Shown in pieces: positions 16,308 through 24,503 of a stretch of 41,522 bases of DNA. The position numbers were made by a program, and so were the translations under genes. Origin of the DNA: Saprospiraceae bacterium (GTDB taxonomy: Bacteria > Bacteroidota > Bacteroidia > Chitinophagales > Saprospiraceae); NCBI GenBank assembly GCA_020630435.1, contig JAHDBJ010000024.1, positions 1-41,522 on the forward strand, given 5' to 3'. Below the pieces are notes generated by a model, which was given only the letters and a program-made list of their open reading frames with translations, did not search any database and was not told where the DNA came from. Each line of letters starts with the position of its first letter. The stretch's first letter is position 1.

Positions 16308-16961
16308 ATGATACTCTCATTAATTAGTTACAAAGGTGGTGTAGGAAAATCCACCTTATCCCAAAACCTTGCTGTTTTATTTGCACATCAAAAACACAAA
16401 GTCTGTATTGTTGATGCTGACACCTCAAATGTTACAGTAAAATGGTCAGGCATTCGAATGGATGAAGAAAAAAGTCCTACTATCCAAGTAGTAAGTATGA
16501 CTGATACAAAGGCTATCATTGGTACTATCAAAGAATTGTATAAAAACTATGATATTATCTTAATCGATAGTCCTCCTAGTTATCAACCCATTAGTGCTAA
16601 GATTATGTTGATTAGTCACCTAATTCTTTTCCCTATAAAACCTACTGGACGCTCTGAACTGTGGACCGCTACAGATATATTAGATCGTTACCAAGAAACC
16701 CAACAACTCAAAGAAGAACGAACACCTGCTTATTTTGTGATTAATGATTATGATCCTAGACCGAGCTTTCACAAATCATTTGTGGAAGTCCTAAATGATT
16801 TAGGTGAAGACTATGGTGTTCCTACATTAAAAACTTATGTACATCATCGAACTGTTTTTGGGGAAGCCAATAGTAAAGGGACTGGAGTGATAGAAGAAAG
16901 TAATCCTAAAGCAAAAGCAACATTAGTTAAACTAGGAAAAGAAATTATGGATTTAATATAA
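16308..16961 (+). CDS. parA: ParA-family partition ATPase (small, ParF-like)
   Basis: 217 residues. Deviant Walker A 'KGGVGKST' at 9-16 with the signature lysine, Walker A' 'DADTS' at 36-40, and Walker B 'IILIDSPP' at 83-90. There is no N-terminal helix-turn-helix, so this is the short ParF (type Ib) form rather than P1-type ParA. The family forms ATP-dependent dimers on the nucleoid and moves plasmid copies apart with a partner DNA-binding protein. The small RHH gene 58 bases downstream is that partner. It is the first gene of a par-KilA-N group next to an iteron origin, which supports a plasmid replicon. Confidence 0.92.
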   Translation: MILSLISYKGGVGKSTLSQNLAVLFAHQKHKVCIVDADTSNVTVKWSGIRMDEEKSPTIQVVSMTDTKAIIGTIKELYKNYDIILIDSPPSYQPISAKIMLISHLILFPIKPTGRSELWTATDILDRYQETQQLKEERTPAYFVINDYDPRPSFHKSFVEVLNDLGEDYGVPTLKTYVHHRTVFGEANSKGTGVIEESNPKAKATLVKLGKEIMDLI

Positions 16962-16969
16962 ATAAAGCA

Positions 16970-16985
16970 TTCCATAAATATGGAA
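16970..16985. promoter_or_regulatory. Inverted repeat between parA and the parG-like gene
   Basis: TTCCAT (16970-16975), spacer AAAT, ATGGAA (16980-16985). It overlaps TATGGAAATCAA (16979-16990), the same 12-mer found before parA at 16258-16269. Likely operator for the RHH partition protein; inference from position and repetition. Confidence 0.45.
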
Positions 16986-17019
16986 ATCAATATATCAATA
17001 TTTATATAAAAATTGAATT

Positions 17020-17316
17020 ATGGCAAAATCTAAAAAAGACGCTTTAAAAAATCAATTGCGAAAGGGGAGTGTCAAAAAAGAACTTTTGGATACTACAGAA
17101 ATTGAAGCAATAACAAAAAAAGTATATAATTTACCACCTAACAAAGAGGAGGAAATTAAATCTGTAGAACCCATCCAAAGAACAACTTTAGATATTCCAA
17201 AGTCATTACATTTAGCAGCCAAAATAGAAGCCATGAAAGATGGGAAAAGCCTTAAATCATTTATTCTAGATCTAGTACGTCAAGAACTAAATCAAAGAGG
17301 AATAGGAGAATTCTAG
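17020..17316 (+). CDS. ParG-like ribbon-helix-helix partition protein
   Basis: 98 residues: a basic, flexible N-terminus (KSKKDALKNQLRKGS) and a C-terminal ribbon-helix-helix at about 54-95 ('RTTLDIPKSLHLAAKIEA', then 'SLKSFILDLVRQEL'). Size, domain order and place directly after a ParF-type ATPase match ParG proteins, which bind the centromere, repress their own operon and stimulate the ATPase through the flexible N-terminus. Family identity is by architecture, as sequence similarity in this group is low. Confidence 0.8.
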   Translation: MAKSKKDALKNQLRKGSVKKELLDTTEIEAITKKVYNLPPNKEEEIKSVEPIQRTTLDIPKSLHLAAKIEAMKDGKSLKSFILDLVRQELNQRGIGEF

Positions 17317-17337
17317 TTTAAATAGTTTAGTTATATT

Positions 17338-18168
17338 ATGAGTGAACAAAAAAAGATAAGCGTTTTAAATACCAATATTCGAAGTAAAAAAATCAATGGA
17401 CAAGATTATTTTTGTATAACAGATATAGCTAAATTTTCTAGTCCAAAAACAAGTGATGTTTTACGAAACTATATAAAAAATCGTTCCAACTATGAATTTT
17501 TAATGGAGTGGGAACAATTTCATAACCCTAATTTTAATTACGTCCAAATGGACGCAATAAGAAAAGATTTTGGTACGCCCACTTTTAGTTTGAGTATAGG
17601 AGAATGGATAAATAAGGGGAATAGTATAGGTATTGAAACCAGTAAAGGACGTTATGGTGGGACTTATGCTCATGCTGATATTACCTTACAATTTACTACT
17701 TGGGTCAGTCCCAAATTTCATGTTTATTTTATAAAAGAATTTCAATATTTAAAAGAATTAGAATCTAACTTAGAATTAAAACAATGGGATTTACGCCGAG
17801 AATTGTCTAAAGCGAACCATGAAATCCATACAGATGCCATACAAGAGTATCTTAGCCCCAGATTAACACAAAATTCAAAACAAGTAATATTAGTTTTTGC
17901 TTCAGAAATTGATTTACTCAATCAAGCCATTTTTGGAATGACTGCTAGAGAATTCAAACAACAAAATCCTGATTTTAAAGGGAATCTTAGAGATTGGGCT
18001 TCAACAGAACAATTGGCTGTTTTAAACAATATGCAAAGCCTAAATGCAGGAATGATCGAAATGGGTCTAAGTCAACAAGAAAGATTTCAAATCATTTTCC
18101 AACGTTCTTTAAAAGAACTAAATATCTTGAAAACAAACAAAGCTTTTGACCGTCTTAAAAATAAATAA
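17338..18168 (+). CDS. KilA-N domain DNA-binding protein
   Basis: 276 residues, no signal peptide. The KilA-N domain covers about 8-140: 'INGQDYFCITDIAKF', 'NYIKNRSNYEFLMEWE', and 'GRYGGTYAHADITLQFTTWVSPKFHVYFIKEFQ' split over that region. A C-terminal helical domain (about 180-270), common to bacterial KilA-N proteins, contains 'FGMTAREFKQQNP' and 'GLSQQERFQII'. KilA-N is found in phage and plasmid regulators and binds DNA. It lies 21 bases after the parG-like gene, so probably in the par operon, and before the terminator-like hairpin and iterons. Possible roles are copy-number or phage-related regulation; neither is shown by the sequence. Confidence 0.85.
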   Translation: MSEQKKISVLNTNIRSKKINGQDYFCITDIAKFSSPKTSDVLRNYIKNRSNYEFLMEWEQFHNPNFNYVQMDAIRKDFGTPTFSLSIGEWINKGNSIGIETSKGRYGGTYAHADITLQFTTWVSPKFHVYFIKEFQYLKELESNLELKQWDLRRELSKANHEIHTDAIQEYLSPRLTQNSKQVILVFASEIDLLNQAIFGMTAREFKQQNPDFKGNLRDWASTEQLAVLNNMQSLNAGMIEMGLSQQERFQIIFQRSLKELNILKTNKAFDRLKNK

Positions 18169-18211
18169 GGGTTGATTTCAAAATAACTTTATCTTAGTTA
18201 TAAAAATTTAC

Positions 18212-18250
18212 AACAAAATCTTTCCTTTTAAAGGTTGTTTTCCTTTTTTA
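18212..18250 (+). terminator. Putative intrinsic terminator after the par/KilA-N operon
   Basis: AACAA (18212-18216) pairs with TTGTT (18235-18239), and inner CTTT with AAAG around a CCTTTT loop, followed by a T-rich tail (TTCCTTTTTT). It lies 44 bases after the KilA-N stop and would insulate the origin from par transcription. Confidence 0.4.
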
Positions 18251-18308
18251 TTATCTTTTATACTTTTATTGACTTGTAACTACTTGATTATCATTTTTTT
18301 ATAGAGCT

Positions 18309-18516
18309 AACTATGAGAGAATTGGAATAAACTATGAGTTTTTTGGAAGATAACTATGAGAGAATTGGAATAAACTATGAGGAATTTAGAAAACTTCTAT
18401 GAGAGAATTGGAAAACTATGAGAGATTTGGAGTATAGACCAGAATTAGGGGCATATCTATGAGAGATTTAGAAAAAAATATGAGAAAAATGGAATTTACT
18501 ATGAGAGATTTGGAGT
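18309..18516 (+). repeat. Iteron array of the replication origin
   Basis: Nine direct repeats of a motif close to CTATGAGAGAATTGGAATAA start at 18311, 18332, 18354, 18375, 18397, 18416, 18457, 18478 and 18499. Spacing is 21-22 bases (one of 19), about two helical turns, so the sites face the same side of the DNA. The gap between the sixth and seventh holds a degenerate copy sharing only AGAATT (18441-18446). The eighth copy begins ATATGAG. Such arrays bind Rep_3-type initiators; the array is directly upstream of the rep gene. Confidence 0.9.
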
Positions 18517-18584
18517 ATATTTGTATAGTATTAATAGAATGAACCTTATATTTTATTCCAAAATACTCATATTTAAAAAAATGT

Positions 18585-18601
18585 TCCAAATCTCTCATAG
18601 T
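18585..18601 (-). promoter_or_regulatory. Inverted iteron at the rep start: likely autorepression operator
   Basis: TCCAAATCTCTCATAGT is the exact reverse complement of the iteron core found at 18498-18514. It ends 6 bases before the preferred rep start codon (18608). Iteron plasmids commonly repress rep by initiator binding to inverted copies near the rep promoter, so this position argues that translation starts at 18608 and not upstream. Confidence 0.7.
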
Positions 18602-18607
18602 AAAAAA

Positions 18608-20014
18608 ATGCGTAGTAAATCAAAAAAGATTAATAAAGGGATTACTCTAATCAAAAAATCAAACAACTTGATTGAATCAAGGTATAAATTTGACATATGG
18701 GAAACTCGTTTTTTCTTGTCTGTTTTATCACAGATTAAACGATCAGACGAAGAGTTTGAAGTATATAGGATATGGTATAAGGATGTGATAAAATCTTTTG
18801 GATTGAAATCAGGAGATTCCTATGCTCATTTAAGAAGTGCTGCCCAAAGTCTGATGAGTAAATCCTTTTTCGTGAGTTATGAAGATGGTGATGTTATCAG
18901 AGAAAAACAATATCATATACTAAGAGAAATAGATTATTTGCAAGAGGGGCAGGAGGGGAAGAAAATAGAAAATCATGAGTATGTAGATGTAACTGTAGAA
19001 CAAAAGATGAAACCACTTTTATTACAACTTCAAAAGAATTTTACGGCTTATGATTTGCAAAACATTGTAAAATTAGGTGTTTATCCAGTAAGGGTTTATG
19101 AGTTGTTAAAACAATATCAAAGTATAGGTAAACGGATGCTTGAAGTAGAAGAGATGAAGAAGATGTTTGAAGTTACAGAACAATATCGATTATTTGGAGA
19201 TTTTTATCGTTGGATAGTAAAACCTGCAATAAAACAAATTAATAAATATACAGATTTAACTATTTCAGAAGTAGAAAAAATAAAAGAGGGTAGGAGAGTA
19301 GTAGCACTACGGTTTGTTTTTCATGCAAAAGATGAAATCGAAATTAACAAAATAAGGAATGCTTTAAAACCAAAACCAAAACAATTACCAATTGAGTTTA
19401 AGGATAATTTAAAAGCAATAAAACAAAAAGGAAACAATAATTCATTAATATTTGATGAACTATATCCTTTAGTTCAAAAATGGGTTAGTAGGGAAGCACT
19501 AGAAATGTTGTTGAAAGATTATCCTACAGGGCAAGTAAAAAAAGCTATAACCTATACCATAAATAAACTCAAGAGGGGAGATAATATTCAGAATGTAACA
19601 GGGTACATTGTAACAATGGCACAACAAAAAGAACTTATTGACCCAATAGAGAGTCAGCGAAATATGATGAAAGCTAAAAGGCAAAGACAAAAAGAAAGAG
19701 AAGCAAAAAAGGCCTTCTTAGAACAAGAAAAGAAGAAACTGTATGAAGAACTTAGACAAAAAGAAAACATGATTATAGAAGCTATATTTATGGAAGTTCC
19801 TGATACAAAAAAACGGATGATAGATTTAACAAAACAAAGTCGATTTTCACACTATAAACCAGAATTAACAGATCAGGAAAATTTACAAGATCCTATTTTT
19901 AAAGCTGCTTTTTGTAATACTGTAAAAAAGCAATTTGCTTCAAGGTTTGAACTTTTAGGAAAAAAATATGAAGGTAAAGTTAAAATTATCCAAGCTACTT
20001 TAAATGGTTTATAA
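18608..20014 (+). CDS. Replication initiator protein (Rep_3/RepB superfamily)
   Basis: 468 residues from the ATG at 18608; an in-frame ATG at 18521 would add 29 residues but would run through the inverted iteron, so I prefer the later start. The N-terminus is basic, then 'NLIESRYKFDIWETRFFLSVLSQI' split over about 17-45 is the typical first winged-helix opening of Rep_3 initiators. 'LRSAAQSLMSKSF' and 'YPVRVYELLKQY' are further family marks, and a second winged helix ('YRWIVKPAIKQINKYTDL') follows. After about residue 290 there is a charged helical extension with Lys/Glu-rich coiled coil, longer than minimal initiators. The protein binds the upstream iterons and opens the origin. With the ParA/ParG pair this defines a plasmid-type replicon. 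Confidence 0.9.
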   Translation: MRSKSKKINKGITLIKKSNNLIESRYKFDIWETRFFLSVLSQIKRSDEEFEVYRIWYKDVIKSFGLKSGDSYAHLRSAAQSLMSKSFFVSYEDGDVIREKQYHILREIDYLQEGQEGKKIENHEYVDVTVEQKMKPLLLQLQKNFTAYDLQNIVKLGVYPVRVYELLKQYQSIGKRMLEVEEMKKMFEVTEQYRLFGDFYRWIVKPAIKQINKYTDLTISEVEKIKEGRRVVALRFVFHAKDEIEINKIRNALKPKPKQLPIEFKDNLKAIKQKGNNNSLIFDELYPLVQKWVSREALEMLLKDYPTGQVKKAITYTINKLKRGDNIQNVTGYIVTMAQQKELIDPIESQRNMMKAKRQRQKEREAKKAFLEQEKKKLYEELRQKENMIIEAIFMEVPDTKKRMIDLTKQSRFSHYKPELTDQENLQDPIFKAAFCNTVKKQFASRFELLGKKYEGKVKIIQATLNGL

Positions 20015-20425
20015 GTTTAATATAAAATCAAAAAAATTGGTTTAAATTCTTTATCTCTCCTCCTAATTATTAAGTTCATTTTTTAAACATTTTATATAAA
20101 TAAAAATCAGTTATTTAAAATGCTATAACCATTTGATTAAGAGATTTTAAAGTTCAATTTTTTTAAAAAATAAATATCAAATTCCAATAGATATTTAAGG
20201 TGAATGATATCTCCTCTTTATTAAGATTTAGACAAATAATATAATAATGAAATTTATGTTTGTATTTTTAAATTGAAGTGAAATAATATTATTAGAGACA
20301 ATATTAAATTCAAATAAAATTTTTTTATATAAAAATATGTTTGTCTGTTTAAAAATAAAAATATATATTAGCGTTGTTATAGAACCAAGCGACTAGCTTT
20401 TACATTAATAGGAAATCCCCCAAAA
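20015..20425. other. Intergenic region before the CIS cluster
   Basis: 411 very AT-rich bases after rep, with no gene seen. The last 60 bases (from about 20371) are more GC-rich and probably the leader of the CIS transcript. A candidate promoter is listed separately. Confidence 0.5.
20340..20371 (+). promoter_or_regulatory. Putative promoter of the CIS cluster
   Basis: TTTG (20340-20343), 20-base spacer, TATATTAG (20364-20371), which matches TAnnTTTG at all but one base. Spacing is one base longer than the Bacteroidota consensus. It would give a leader of about 50 bases before the ATG at 20426. Confidence 0.4.
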
Positions 20426-22021
20426 ATGAAAAACAAAAAATATTTCCTGCCAATTCTTTTTATAGTTCCCTCACTATTTATTTCATTTAATAATAGTGAA
20501 AATACAGAAACTAGAGTTAGTGAAATAATTCTTCAGGGGAGTGATTTTATTGTATCAAATTCAAAACCTTTAGATTTTATTCTTTATTTAAATGAAGATG
20601 ATATCTTTTCTGTTGAACTTTCAAGATTAAGAGGGAAAGCTAAAATGGAAGATCTTTTAATACGATTGGTTGATTTGAATCAACTAAATGAGTATGAAGT
20701 TGCAAGTATAAGTGAAAAAACAGATTGGAAATCAGATCCTATTTCAAATACAGGAAAATATAGATTGGAAATATCCACAAGTAGTAGAAAAGAGATGAAC
20801 TGTGATATTTTGATGACTCGCCGAACATTCTACAATACAAAAAAAGTTCAACAACTTTCTTTATTAGAAACTACAAGTATTCGAATTGGGGATATTTCTG
20901 ATAAAAAAACAGATAAACCTAGACTTATTGTTAATTTAAAAAAAGGAGATAAGTTAATGATAAGTAGTACAGATTATGAAGGAGCAAACATAATTCGATA
21001 TAAAGTCACACCAACAGGGGAAGAGTATAACATTAATAAAGGTGAAGTTCCAATTGTAAAAGATGGTCAATATAAAATTGAATTTTATGCACTTTGGGAT
21101 AATATAAGTTGGCTTCAATGGAAAAAGAAATTTGGACAAGCTTTTACAAAAAGAAAATTTGTATTAAAAAACTTATCAATAAAGAGGGTTCGTTTACCAT
21201 CTATCAATAGTTCAAATCCTAATATCAATAATTCAAACCCTACAATTGATCCTAATATTGAAGCTCGAAATAGAACTATGGAATTTGCTGAAAAATTGAG
21301 TCAACAAACTCAGGTTAACACTCAAAAGATGCAAGAGCAGAATTATCAAAGACAACAAGATATGACGATTGCATTAAATAATATGCAAGAAAGATCTCAA
21401 GCTAGTACAGAAAAAATGATAGAAAGCATGACAGATATGATTAAGGCTGTTATGAAAAAAGATACAAATAAAATAGCTATACCTGGAGCTGTCATCGAAA
21501 AATCTATTACAGTTACAGCTCAAGAAAACCTATTATATCAGAATAAAAAATGTATCCTTTTAGAAGGTCTAGATGATCCAGACAATCAACAATTTTGGGT
21601 GTATTGGTTAGGAACAGGGAAAAAAGCTAGGCAAGTATATGAACAACAAGATGCTACTACTAAAATCACCTATAAAGGAAGAGGCATAACAGAGGTTTTG
21701 TCAAATAAAGTACTCAAAAATAAAACAGATAAAATTAATTTGTTATTTCCAAATCCAAATGATAAAAAAAATGAAGGACTTTTGGAAGAGGGAATTGAAT
21801 TTATTGTAGTAGATAAAATGGGGGAACAAAATTATTTAAACGGTGCTACTGATTATACAGCACTTGATAATATCGAAGCAAGATATACCAATGCAAATTT
21901 TGGTATTGGTTATCCTAGAAAAGAAGATATGTATTTATGTATGTGTAATAGAAATAATGTAACTCCTGTTGATGTGTACCTTAGGTATCAAGCAGTTTCA
22001 GTAGATTATGAAATCAATTAA
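20426..22021 (+). CDS. Secreted protein of unknown function, first gene of the CIS cluster
   Basis: 531 residues with a signal peptide (about 1-21). Residues 28-260 are beta-rich: two similar modules each have 'IILQGSDFIV' or 'SIRIGDISDK' followed by 'GKYRLEI' or 'GQYKIEFYAL', which resembles extracellular beta-sandwich domains. Residues 262-283 are an Asn/Ser/Pro linker. Residues 284-350 are a Gln/Met-rich coiled coil. The C-terminal 350-531 region is globular. No family is recognised. The stop is 4 bases before the GH18-like gene, so the two are co-translated, and both are in line with the CIS structural genes. A periplasmic or surface accessory to the CIS is plausible but unproven. Confidence 0.75.
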   Translation: MKNKKYFLPILFIVPSLFISFNNSENTETRVSEIILQGSDFIVSNSKPLDFILYLNEDDIFSVELSRLRGKAKMEDLLIRLVDLNQLNEYEVASISEKTDWKSDPISNTGKYRLEISTSSRKEMNCDILMTRRTFYNTKKVQQLSLLETTSIRIGDISDKKTDKPRLIVNLKKGDKLMISSTDYEGANIIRYKVTPTGEEYNINKGEVPIVKDGQYKIEFYALWDNISWLQWKKKFGQAFTKRKFVLKNLSIKRVRLPSINSSNPNINNSNPTIDPNIEARNRTMEFAEKLSQQTQVNTQKMQEQNYQRQQDMTIALNNMQERSQASTEKMIESMTDMIKAVMKKDTNKIAIPGAVIEKSITVTAQENLLYQNKKCILLEGLDDPDNQQFWVYWLGTGKKARQVYEQQDATTKITYKGRGITEVLSNKVLKNKTDKINLLFPNPNDKKNEGLLEEGIEFIVVDKMGEQNYLNGATDYTALDNIEARYTNANFGIGYPRKEDMYLCMCNRNNVTPVDVYLRYQAVSVDYEIN

Positions 22022-22025
22022 TTAG

Positions 22026-23642
22026 ATGGTCAAAGGTTTTCATATAATAACGTTTTTATTACTTCTTGTTTTTTTAATACCCCAAGAGGCAGATGGTCAA
22101 TTAGAGCAACTTCAAAGAAGATTTTTTAAAAAAAGTAAAATAAGGAAAGCAGGCAAAAAACTAACAAAATTAGGAGATGAGAAAGAATTAGAAGAATATA
22201 CGATTCAAAATGGTCTTGAAGTAATAGGGTATGAACCATCATGGAATATAGAAGTAGAATCACCAGCATTTGAACAATACTATTTTAATCTACTGACAGG
22301 GTTGATAACAGGAGAGTTTGATATTAACCCTGAAAAAGGAACTCCAAGGAATAAAGAAAGTCTATGGGTTGGAGCAAATAAGATTATTAGAGATAAATCC
22401 ATGCCTAAAAATGCCAAAAAAACAAACATTTATAAAAAGGCATATTACTTCAAACCAAGTATAAAGTTTTTAACAGCAGTTACATATACAGGAGATTATA
22501 AAGGAGGAAGAAATAGACAAAAGTATTTTGAAAAGTTGTTTAAAGAATCTGAAACAAGGAATAATTTAGTGACAAATGTGGCAGACTACTTAGATTCACT
22601 TTCTTACTATTTAAATATTCCAGAATCTAATTTTGGGATTGTCATAGATTTTGACAATCTACCTTCAAATGTAAAAGATGAATTTTTAATCTTAATTGAA
22701 GAGTTTAGAGAGAAGTTAGTTGATAAATATATCATTTTAAAGTTGCCTGCAAGGACTAATGATGAGTTATATTTAACAAGAGAAGAAATAGAGAAACTAG
22801 AAGAATTAGACTTAGTTGATCTGTATATTTTGGAGTCCTCAGGATATGAATATTCAAAAAAAGTGGAATCGTTACATACAGCTAATTTTTTAGGAGATAG
22901 TCTTTCTTATTGTACACTCAATTCAATTATACATTATATAAATGCAGGAATTAGTTCTGAAAAAATGATTTTGGATATTCCTTATCATGGTTTGGCTTGG
23001 ACAAAAAATGATAGAGGACAATTTCAACTGAGTACAGACAAAAGTCATGTTACACTTGATGAAATCAATAAAGCAAAAGGTAAAATGGGAGTAGTGAATT
23101 ATGATATTGATACAACTGAAGCTTATTTAGAAGTTCATGATATTGAAGGATTAGACACATTAAGTACAACTGTTTATTGTTTTGATGATAGTAAGACCTT
23201 ATTTAATAAATATAGTTGGGTAATAGATAGTATTGGACTCAAGGGAATAAGTGTTGGAGCATTGGGATATAGTAGTTTTTATAATAAGAAAGAACTGAAA
23301 CTTAAATGGGCTGCTATAGCCTACCAATTTGGAAAAGTGAAACCCAGTTCTTTTTATTTATATGCTGGGTTTGTTTCACTGTTTTTTCCTATGGGATTTG
23401 TGTTTTCAATATTTAAATATTGGGAAGTGCGTAATGCTCTAGCCAAATACCGTGATTATTTTCGCTGGTTTCTCCTATTTTTTTCTTTAGCATTATTAGT
23501 AATGTGCATTTTCAATTTTGAATTAGTAAGAGGCACTGTTGGTTATGGAATTGGTTTAATTATTACAGGACTTTTTGCACTCTATATGGCATTTAGAAGA
23601 TTTTTATCAAGAATCAGAAGATATACAAGGTATGTAAAATAG
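22026..23642 (+). CDS. GH18-like (degenerate) secreted domain with C-terminal membrane segments
   Basis: 538 residues: signal peptide (1-24), a basic segment (30-50), a TIM-barrel-like domain (about 60-425) and three TM segments (about 443-463, 480-498, 504-522), with a basic C-terminus. GH18 landmarks are seen in order: 'EVIGYEPSWN' (65-74), 'LTAVTYTGDY' (149-158), 'NFGIVIDFDN' (202-211), 'LVDLYIL' and 'MILDIPYHGLAWT' (314-326). The catalytic DxxDxDxE motif is here F203-x-x-V206-x-D208-x-D210, so the first two Asp are lost and the catalytic Glu is Asp. It may therefore bind glycan rather than cut it, or use altered chemistry. It would face the periplasm while anchored in the inner membrane. 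Co-operonic with the CIS (6 bases before the next gene). A docking or wall-opening role is inference. Confidence 0.7.
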   Translation: MVKGFHIITFLLLLVFLIPQEADGQLEQLQRRFFKKSKIRKAGKKLTKLGDEKELEEYTIQNGLEVIGYEPSWNIEVESPAFEQYYFNLLTGLITGEFDINPEKGTPRNKESLWVGANKIIRDKSMPKNAKKTNIYKKAYYFKPSIKFLTAVTYTGDYKGGRNRQKYFEKLFKESETRNNLVTNVADYLDSLSYYLNIPESNFGIVIDFDNLPSNVKDEFLILIEEFREKLVDKYIILKLPARTNDELYLTREEIEKLEELDLVDLYILESSGYEYSKKVESLHTANFLGDSLSYCTLNSIIHYINAGISSEKMILDIPYHGLAWTKNDRGQFQLSTDKSHVTLDEINKAKGKMGVVNYDIDTTEAYLEVHDIEGLDTLSTTVYCFDDSKTLFNKYSWVIDSIGLKGISVGALGYSSFYNKKELKLKWAAIAYQFGKVKPSSFYLYAGFVSLFFPMGFVFSIFKYWEVRNALAKYRDYFRWFLLFFSLALLVMCIFNFELVRGTVGYGIGLIITGLFALYMAFRRFLSRIRRYTRYVK

Positions 23643-23648
23643 CATAAT

Positions 23649-23936
23649 ATGATAAGGCGATTTTTTGAACAGATTAGACCGTATATACGATCAGAAACAA
23701 CTGCTTTTTTTAAGTTTATTTTACCAAGAGGAATATTATTAACATTGGTATTTATGATATATGCTATTGAGTATGATAATATTTTATTATGGAAGAAATT
23801 TCTATTTGGTTTTTTATGTAGTGTTGGAGGATTATACTTGATGCGGATTGTGGCATGGTTGGTTAAAAAAGTAATTATTAGAAAAAGTAAAGTGATACCA
23901 GATATATATGACTCAAGGGTTAATACGAATACTTAA
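23649..23936 (+). CDS. Small membrane protein
   Basis: 95 residues with two hydrophobic segments at about 24-42 and 50-72 and basic flanks. No family is recognised. It lies 6 bases after the GH18-like gene and 36 bases before the DUF4255 gene, so it is part of the same operon and may partner the GH18-like membrane protein. Confidence 0.6.
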   Translation: MIRRFFEQIRPYIRSETTAFFKFILPRGILLTLVFMIYAIEYDNILLWKKFLFGFLCSVGGLYLMRIVAWLVKKVIIRKSKVIPDIYDSRVNTNT

Positions 23937-23972
23937 AACAAATAGAAGGTTCTTAACTAAAAACTAATTATA

Positions 23973-24500
23973 GTGATACATGAAGTTATTCCAATTATAG
24001 CAGGTGAGTTAAATGATTTTTTAGAATCTCGATTTGATACTACAGATGATCCAGTCATTATGTCGAATCTTGTAAATCAAGATGGGACACTTGCAATAAT
24101 GAATGAAAATAAGATTGTTGTAACCTTAGTAAATATAGAAAGAGATGGTAGTCATCAAGCAGGAGGAGGAGGATTTACAAAAGGAGATATGCCTTTACAT
24201 ATTAATTTATATGTAATGTTTTCTGCATATTTTAATGATTATGCAGAATCTTTAAAATTTCTTTCAGGTACAATCGCTTTCTTCCAATCCAATAGAAATA
24301 TTATGGTAGAAGGGAATACAATAAAAATAGAGTTATATAATCCAGACATTAAAGAAATTAGCAATTTATGGACAGCAATTGGAGCTAAGTATTTGCCAGC
24401 TGTCATATTTAAATTTAGAACTCTAGATATGGACGAAGGCAACATTAATGACGATGTACCATTAATAGCAGGAGATCTTTCAAATCAAGATTATTATTAG
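23973..24500 (+). CDS. CIS cap protein, DUF4255 (Pvc16/Afp16-like)
   Basis: 175 residues, starting with GTG at 23973. The opening 'IHEVIPIIAGELNDFLESRF', then 'VVTLVNIERDG' and 'PLHINLYVMFSAYF..YAESLKFLSGTIAFFQ', are characteristic of DUF4255. In Afp and PVC particles this family caps the sheath-tube end and sets sheath length. The Gly-rich loop in the middle ('QAGGGGF') fits the family. It is followed after 3 bases by an unknown gene and then the sheath. Confident family call. Confidence 0.88.
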   Translation: MIHEVIPIIAGELNDFLESRFDTTDDPVIMSNLVNQDGTLAIMNENKIVVTLVNIERDGSHQAGGGGFTKGDMPLHINLYVMFSAYFNDYAESLKFLSGTIAFFQSNRNIMVEGNTIKIELYNPDIKEISNLWTAIGAKYLPAVIFKFRTLDMDEGNINDDVPLIAGDLSNQDYY

Positions 24501-24503
24501 AAT

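Noticed and set aside
18309-18516. CRISPR array
   Set aside because: Repeats are contiguous at 21-22 bases without unique spacers and lie at a rep gene; this is an iteron array.
18521-18607. Upstream 29-residue extension of Rep
   Set aside because: This segment includes the inverted iteron and likely promoter; the ATG at 18608 gives a normal basic Rep_3 N-terminus.
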